Origin: Rhizophagus irregularis
Lineage: Eukaryota; Glomeromycota; Glomeromycetes; Glomerales; Glomeraceae
Assembly (NCBI RefSeq): GCF_026210795.1
Contig: NC_089451.1
Location: 3,208,001 to 3,272,000 of the forward strand
Direction of reading: 5' to 3'
Length of the DNA: 64,000 nucleotides
Within the stretch, counting starts at the first letter, position 1. The number at the start of each line of letters is the position of its first letter. Under the pieces are notes generated by a model that was given only the letters and a program-made list of their open reading frames with translations, made no database searches and was not told where the DNA came from. The position numbers and the translations under genes were made by a program. Shown piece after piece: positions 57,950-64,000 of the stretch.

Positions 57950-58600
57950 TATATAATTTTTTTTAATAAATCAATTTATGTAATATATATTTTAATAAGT
58001 AAATTCATATAACTTTTTTTTGATAATTAAATTCATATAATGTTTTTTTTAATAAATTCATGTAATGTTTTTTTTAAAATAAATTTGTATAATATTTTTT
58101 TAGTAAAAAAATTTAATAAATTCGGATATATAATTTTTTTAATAAATCAATTCATGTAATATATATTTTAATAAGTAAACTCGTTAATTTTTTTTAATAA
58201 TTAAATTTGTATAATTTTTTTAAATAATCACTAAATTTGTATAATGCTTTTTTTTTAATAAATAAACTCATATAATGTTTTTTAATAAATAAATTCATAT
58301 AATTTTTTTTTAATATATAATGCTTTTGTTCTTTAATAAATAAATTTATATAATGTTTCTTTTAATAAATAAATTTATATAATGTTTCTTTTAATAAATA
58401 AATTTATATAATGTTTTTTTTTAAAATAAATTTGTATAATATTTTTTTAATAAATAAATTTAATAAATTCGGGTATATGTATTTTTTTTAACAAAATAAA
58501 ATTCAGATATATATTTTTAACAAAATTCGGATATATTAATAAAATTTGGATATATATATTATATATTTTAATAAAATTCAAATATATTTATTTTTAATTC
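57950..58600. repeat. AT-rich minisatellite (AATAAATTCATATAATGTTTTTTTT)
   Basis: Units of about 30-45 bases with AATAAATAAATTTATATAATGTTT repeat more than twelve times with T-run length changes. The last part shifts to TTCGGATATAT units. No coding potential. Confidence 0.8.
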
Positions 58601-58819
58601 GGATATATGTATTTGGGTAACATTATTTGGACCTGTCGCCATGGCGACTCTATCACATAACTTAATAAAATTTTAATTGGCTGATTCATTTTTGATCGGT
58701 TAATTTTTAAAGAATATTTTATTTAAAGTAAAATTTTATTTGTTAAAATACAATATAAAAACTATAAAATTATACACTTAGTGGATTATATTTTATTGAT
58801 TAGAGAAATAAAAACTAAC

Positions 58820-59490
58820 AATAATGGCAAATAGTGATAAAAAAAAAAAGAAAAATTACAATAATAAAATGAAAAAAATGCTAATAAATAAGCAAAAAAA
58901 GGAAATAGAAGATATAACGTTAATAATTATGAAAGAAAAAAGGAAACAAAAAGAAATGACGTGGGATGAAAAGAAAAAAAATGAAAAAAGTGTAAAAAGG
59001 ATAATAAGGACAAAAGAAAGTGTAATAAGATGATAAGGATGAAAGGGAAGTGAAAGGGAAATGTAAAAGAAGTGAAAAGGGTGTTAGAAGATGAAAAGAA
59101 AGTGAGAAAGATGATAGTGAACAAAATGAAGTGAGAAGGAAGTAAAAGGGTGTTAGAAGATGAAAAGAAAGTGAGAAAGATGATGGTGAACGAAAATGAA
59201 GTGGGAAGGGAGTAAAAAAGAATAATAGAAGATGAAAAAGAAGTGAGAAAGATGATGGTGAACAAAAATGAAGTGAAAAGAAAGTGAGAAGGAAGTGTAA
59301 AGGGTGATAGGAAAAGAAAAGAAAGTGAAAATAATAATGAAAAATAAAAGAAATAAAAGGATGATGGAGAATAAAAAAGAAGTAAAAAGGAGAAAGAAAT
59401 AAAATAATAAAGGGTAAAAAAGAAGTGAAAAGAACGATAGAAAGACGAAAAAAAGTGAAGAAAAAATAATCAAAACCACCACCCATAAAA
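58820..59490. repeat. Long polypurine tract with ~65-bp GA-rich repeats
   Basis: For about 650 bases the plus strand is almost only A and G with few T. Repeated blocks such as GATGAAAAGAAAGTGAGAAAG and GATGATGGTGAACAAAAATG occur several times between 59040 and 59290. Open frames on both strands here (Phe/Ser-rich or Lys-rich) follow from composition and are not called as genes. Confidence 0.75.
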
Positions 59491-59839
59491 AAAGGAACAA
59501 AGAAATGACTGGTTAGTATTATTTCAAATAAAATGAAAAAGTAATAAAAACAGAAAGATATAAAAAGTAATAAAGAAAGATATACATTAAATAAAAAGAA
59601 GCCATCCCATTATCTAAAGAAAAAATAAAGTTAGCGTTAATAATAAAGTAAAGAGTCATTAAATACAATAAAATAATGAAAAAAAACAAAAAAAATTGCC
59701 TTAAAAAAAAGTCATTTTCAAGCCGAAATAGCACTGCAATAAAAAAAAAGGAAAAAAAATTATCGTTATCTAATAAACAAATAAACATTTATCAGATGAC
59801 ACGATGATCATGTTTGTGTAGCCAATAAAAAAATATAAA

Positions 59840-60240
59840 TTTATTACATAATCAGGGGTCATCATGCTGACCCGGGTTGCCAATTACATTTTCCCTATTT
59901 TTATATATATATATATATATTGACCTTCAATTCCTATTATAATTACAAGAATTAGCCTCCTGAATAATGTATACGAATAATAAATATTTCCTTGATGTTA
60001 ATATATAGTTAGCTCTTAGATATTTGGCCAGTCAATTCATAATTCCTTGATGACAATATATGGTTAGCTCTTGGATTTTGATCATGCTGCAGATCATGAT
60101 CAATTTTTTTTTTTTATATAAACGACCATTGTTCGTAATATTGAACTCAATATCAACTCAATATCAATATCAATATTAATATCAATTCAATTTCAATTCA
60201 ATTCAATATCAATATCAATATCAATATCAATAATATAAAA
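59840..60240. repeat. Microsatellites: (TA)n and (TCAATA)n-like
   Basis: (TA) run at about 59900-59920. ATCAATATCAATATCAATA-type array at about 60148-60236, with TCAATT variants. The neighbouring 59490-59840 and 60240-61090 hold no gene I can support. Confidence 0.8.
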
Positions 60241-61092
60241 AACGTACCCTATACTTAGCGCATAAGAGCTAACCAAATTAGTAAAATTTTCCTTCCTTTC
60301 CAGGATAGCACAATTAGCAGAACAACCAATCACAAGGAATATCACTATTAAAATGAAGATCACCTGATATCATTAACTATATAGCGTGATCTGTATATGG
60401 TGTCAATTATCACTTTATTCTTTCGCAATTATCACTTCATCTGGAAATTTCCATGGTGTTTTTATACCAGATTTCTTTTAGGTCTTTTCTCAAAATTTCC
60501 ATTAATTTTTCCTAGTTTTCTGAATTATTTTTGAGTCATATGATTTCAAGTCATGTGATTTTAGTTATATGATCTCCATTTATGTGGTTATATCCATAAA
60601 CCATTAATTTAAAAAAGTTTGAGATATCTCTTATACCTTTCTGATTACATTGTGATTATAGACTCTTGATAAACTTTGGTGATTTGTAGTGATGCAATGC
60701 AGCAAATAATATAGATACTTTAACAAAAAATTAATCATAATAAAAAAAACCTGGTATTTATTAAAAAAGGAGGAATTTAGGTCATATGAGTGGTCATACA
60801 ATTTGACCATATTTGACTAATCAGTAGCTTTTTTTTACTTACACAGATAAAGTACAGTAACTCTTTGTAACATAAGATTTTCATACTGGAACTGAAACTG
60901 ACCTAAAAAAGAAACTGAAAAGTCAGTACATGTAATATATTAAAAAGAGGTTACATAATTTATTAAGTTATAATTATTAAAATAATCTAGAGAATATTCT
61001 GATTTATGAGAAAAATAGTTAATTATTTGATTCAGAAAGTAATGTATGTTCACAAGAAATTATCAAGTAGTCAGCTTTATCTTACAGATCAT

Positions 61093-61553
61093 ATGGGGTC
61101 TTTGCAATAGAAAGGTACAAAACTCAAAAAAAATTTTAATTTTACTTTATATACTAATTATGTTTTTTTTACTAAAGCTACACAAATTCAACTTTTCGGT
61201 TCACATAATATCGAAATTATAAATTGACCTGGGGACCCAGGGTTTATTGTTTATTAATAAAAAAAGTTTATATATAAAATCATGACATCTGATTGGTTGA
61301 CTTTTAAAGGGAAGAGTAATTAAAGAGTTCTCAGCCATGTGATAAACTTACTCCACCAATAAAATTACATATTGATCATGTGATAAACTTTTTATATATA
61401 AACTTTTTTTTATTGAAATTTGAAAAAGTGATCTGGCTGGGTGAAGTGAACTGAAAAATCAAATTTGTGTTGCCTAAAATAAATGCAAATTTAATATTAA
61501 TTCAATTTTTAATTTTTTTTGAGTTTCATACCTTTCTATTGCAAAGACCCCAT
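61093..61553. mobile_element. Foldback element, 461 bp, ~43-bp terminal inverted repeats
   Basis: ATGGGGTCTTTGCAATAGAA, continuing as AGGTACAAAACTCAAAAAAAATT, pairs with the right end (61511-61553) with about three mismatches. A second, inner inverted pair (AAAAAAAGTTTATATATAAA near 61262 and its complement near 61395) gives a nested hairpin. Non-coding. Target duplication unclear. Confidence 0.8.
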
Positions 61554-61685
61554 TATATTATTTCATACTGTTTAATTTTTAAAATTTTAGGTGAATAAAT
61601 ATTTCTGATGAACTATATATATACAAAGATTATTAAAAGATAAAATAGTAGTTTTATAGAACAGGATATATCTGATATTCAACAT

Positions 61686-62100
61686 TAGGGATGGCAACAG
61701 TCAGTCACGGTCAGTTATCGGTCGGTCATAACCAGTTATGGGTCTTTGACCGACCGACCGTTTTTGCTAACCATTTTTCTGACTGTTTAACCGACCGTTT
61801 AACCATTTTTTTTAGTGAATTTAATTAAGAAAAAACGTTAAAAAGTTTTTTTTGATTAAATCCGCTAACAAAAGCATTATACAACTTTTTTTATTGATTC
61901 AGCTCATAAAAAAGTGTTAAATGAATAGGGTTGGTTAAATGGTCGGTTAACGATCGGTTAAATGGTCGGTTAAACGGTCGGTCAAACGGTCGGTCAAAAC
62001 CGGTCGGTTAAATGGTCGGTCAGAACCTTTGACCGACCGATATCGGTCACGGTTATTAACCGGTCATGACCGGTTATGACCGTAACCATTGCCATCCCTA
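61686..62100. mobile_element. hAT-type MITE, 415 bp, TSD TTCAACAT
   Basis: Ends TAGGGATGGCAACAG and CATTGCCATCCCTA; perfect 8-bp duplication TTCAACAT at 61678-61685 and 62101-62108. GGTCGGTTAAATGGTCGG-type tandem repeats fill the right third, and the left has the complementary GACCGACCG repeats. Third member of the family in the window. Confidence 0.95.
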
Positions 62101-62439
62101 TTCAACATCAGATAAAAATTGAAAAATAAAGACTCATCAAGTTTACATACAAAAAATATATCATATTTCAGGCTTTTTACTTTCAATGTTCTTGGAAATA
62201 TTCTCAGTCAGCTCATTCAGCTGGCACATGATCACAAATTTTACGCTCAATAAATCTAAAGTCTATAACAAATGCCTTGGAATTAAAACACCTGCACTAT
62301 CAGATGATACACAGATCTTCCTAATTACAAGAAATTCAGTCTACATGAAAAAGAGACTTATCATAGATGTAGACATTATCCATAGTAAAAAACAAATATA
62401 ATGTTAGAATCACATAACTTAGTCTCTGATGATAAGGTA

Positions 62440-62590
62440 GCCTGCCATAAATAATAATTATTATATTTTGAATTACAACCTAGGTGGGCTGTAATATTGT
62501 AAACATAAGCTGTAAATCAATTGTAAATACTATACTATTGTGGTTAATTAAAAGATAGTTGGCTATTTACACTATCTGATGATTAAGCCA
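62440..62590 (-). repeat. Dispersed repeat, copy 2 (inverted relative to 54890-55065)
   Basis: The reverse complement contains ATTAACCACAATAGTATAGT, TTTACAGCTTATGTTTACAATATTACAG and GGTTGTAATTCAAAATATAA, alignable with copy 1. 62110-62440 holds a short open frame (71 residues from 62186) of unknown nature that I do not call as a gene. Confidence 0.5.
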
Positions 62591-62805
62591 ATGAATTCCA
62601 CCCAAGGTACACCAAAAGTTTACCCATCAAGGGTAAGGTTATAAAACAAATCCAGCATTTATCTCAGAAGTACGTTGCACCAAAATACCACCTTCATACC
62701 TTGAAATGAAAAACTGGACATAAAGAGCTAAAAATGCTCGCTGCAAATACAACAAGAAATGCAGATTGTATTAAATTATTACCATGCAAGGAATGTAGAT
62801 AATGG

Positions 62806-62956
62806 TGTAGTTAGCCGAAAAATTCAGCCTAAGGCGCAGTAAATTTTCGGCTAACAACACCCAGCCAAAAAAATTCATGTTGATCTTGAATATTTTTTGA
62901 ATATTTTATTGGTTCAACATCTACTATTTTCGGCTAGATATTTACGGCTAACTACA
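62806..62956. mobile_element. Small MITE with TGTAGTTAGCCG ends
   Basis: TGTAGTTAGCCG at 62806-62817 and CGGCTAACTACA at 62945-62956. An inner GCAGTAAATTTTCGGCTAAC segment repeats the motif, and another TGTAGTTAGCC starts at 62974, so a second, truncated copy may follow. No clear target duplication. Confidence 0.7.
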
Positions 62957-63409
62957 TTATTATTTTAAAAAAGTGTAGTTAGCCATAAATATCAAATGCA
63001 ATACAATAATTTAAGTGGTAACAGGTAATGAAAATCCTGATTGTTCATATTATAATATTTACCATTAATTATTACAATAATAATAATTATATACTTTTCT
63101 TGATAATATTAATTTATATAATACAGAATCGTTAATTATTAAATGGTATTGTTTGGTGTAAAATTGTTTCTTTAAAATGTTTAATTTTAATATTTGCTTG
63201 TAAATAATTTTTAAATTCTTGGAAAATATTCAATAAAATGGATTTAAATATAATCAAAGATAATTTTTTTTTTAATAAACTTTTTTTCTTTGTTATAAAA
63301 TTTGCTAAATTTACTGAAATACTTCACTTAGTAATTATGGATTCTATTTAAACAACTTTTAATTAAAACTAGAAAATTCCTTGCCAAATTACCAAGTTTA
63401 AGTGAAATA

Positions 63410-64000
63410 ATGTCTTATGGACAAAAGCATAAAAAAATTCAAATTTTATCTTGTGATCTTTCATATGTAGATGTTTGTATATCTGAGGGTATAGTTATAG
63501 ATGAAGGTGCATGTTTATTATTACCAGATGAATTTAATGGTTATATATATGCTGATACAACTGCTGATGGAAATTGCTTATATAATGCAGTATCCTATTT
63601 TTTTATTCACAAAAACTCTTTATCAACACAACTTCGTCTATTTACAATATTAGAGTCGATGGCATATGCTGATGAATAACTTGTCTTAGAAGTCTTTGAA
63701 AAAGATTATTCGTATTCAGATAGAGCATTTTTAAAAGCAAATAATAAGAAATATTAGCAAATAGAATATAGAAATATTACACCATTTGTTGCTGAGATTA
63801 TGGAAATGTGTCATATAGGAGCATGGAGTCCATTAGGTGCTCTATATGGTTTAGCCTCAGTTAAATATTAGATCACGAAAATATGTAAAAAGCTCTCAGC
63901 CAAATAAAAAACAAAGGTTAAACAAAATTAAAGATGATGATCCCATTGAACAATGGAAAGAAACAAAAGTATCACTAGAGGATCAAATAATAGCAAATGG
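63410..64000 (+). pseudogene. OTU-like cysteine protease domain protein, interrupted, runs off the window
   Basis: ATG 63410. YADTTADGNCLYNAVSYFF holds the D-G-N-C signature of OTU-type deubiquitinases (Cys nucleophile), followed by LSTQLRLFTILESMAYADE. TAA at 63677-63679 and TAG near 63755 interrupt the frame. Beyond them VFEKDYSYSDRAFL, FVAEIMEMCHIGAWSPLGALYGLASV remains readable in the same frame. In Rhizophagus such OTU-like genes are multicopy and often tied to transposons (recollection). The His of the catalytic pair would lie further on and is not seen. Dead or degenerate. Confidence 0.65.

Noticed and set aside
58920-59500. Phe/Ser/Leu-rich minus-strand ORFs up to 188 residues
   Set aside because: Low-complexity translation of the polypurine tract; overlapping frames look alike and the repeats break codon phase.
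62186-62401. 71-residue ORF upstream of the 62440 repeat
   Set aside because: No recognisable motif and AT-rich composition; chance ORFs of this length are expected.
54890-62590. A single 7.7-kb TIR element bounded by the inverted repeats at 54890 and 62440
   Set aside because: The left repeat lies inside a coding sequence whose halves continue on both sides, no matching duplication is seen, and the interval has no transposase. Two separate small insertions are simpler.

Overview
This window looks like a piece of an AT-rich, repeat-laden fungal nuclear genome, most likely an arbuscular mycorrhizal fungus (Rhizophagus-like Glomeromycotina). The reasons are short GT-AG (and one GC-AG) introns, a Rhizophagus-style protein kinase, an AIG1/GIMAP-like GTPase, RING-like/TPR paralogs, a Crinkler/REase-like multicopy family, and dense LINE, hAT, CACTA and Polinton-like elements. 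The species is inferred from family resemblance; nothing in the sequence names it.

Layout. 1-10849: two LINE copies head to tail. The first is cut by the window edge; the second is full length but broken (ORF1 nonsense codon, two frameshifts in the endonuclease). 10850-18810: a compact gene block unlike its AT-rich surroundings. It holds an A32/FtsK-HerA-type packaging ATPase, a Polinton-type DDE integrase with a C-terminal chromodomain, a protein with repeated viral 2-cysteine-adaptor-like motifs, a viral-type zinc ribbon, and a coiled-coil/Gag-like/retropepsin-like cassette squeezed between the ATPase and the integrase. No polymerase, adenain-type protease or double-jelly-roll capsid gene is visible. 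19692-20617: a four-exon AIG1-like GTPase. 20618-26199: gene-poor, with degenerate repeats and a non-autonomous TIR element holding eleven ~51-bp tandem palindromes. 26200-38952: two paralogous six-exon RING-like/TPR genes (each with small frame lesions) and a third relic between them, with small TIR elements in the gap. 40600-41548: decayed hAT transposase. 42.7-44.1 kb: tandem repeats and a foldback element. 44915-46090: kinase pseudogene. 46259-54477: a complete CACTA-type transposon with CACAGGT termini and ATT target duplications, a Tnp2-like transposase on the minus strand and a five-exon second gene on the plus strand. A hAT-type MITE has inserted into the transposase coding sequence. 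54518-55700: Crinkler/REase-like pseudogene. 55.7-63.4 kb: mostly gene-free low-complexity DNA, a polypurine tract and several TIR elements. 63410-64000: OTU-like pseudogene running off the window.

How things fit together. Almost all coding potential belongs to mobile elements or to expanded multicopy families. The most unusual unit is the 10.85-18.8 kb block: DNA-virus/Polinton packaging and integration genes packed within tens of bases of a Gag-like plus retropepsin-like cassette. Either it is a decayed mosaic, or it is a Polinton-related lineage using a Gag-type shell. Single in-frame stops, mostly TGA where CGA could have stood, recur across unrelated elements and suggest CpG decay of silenced DNA.
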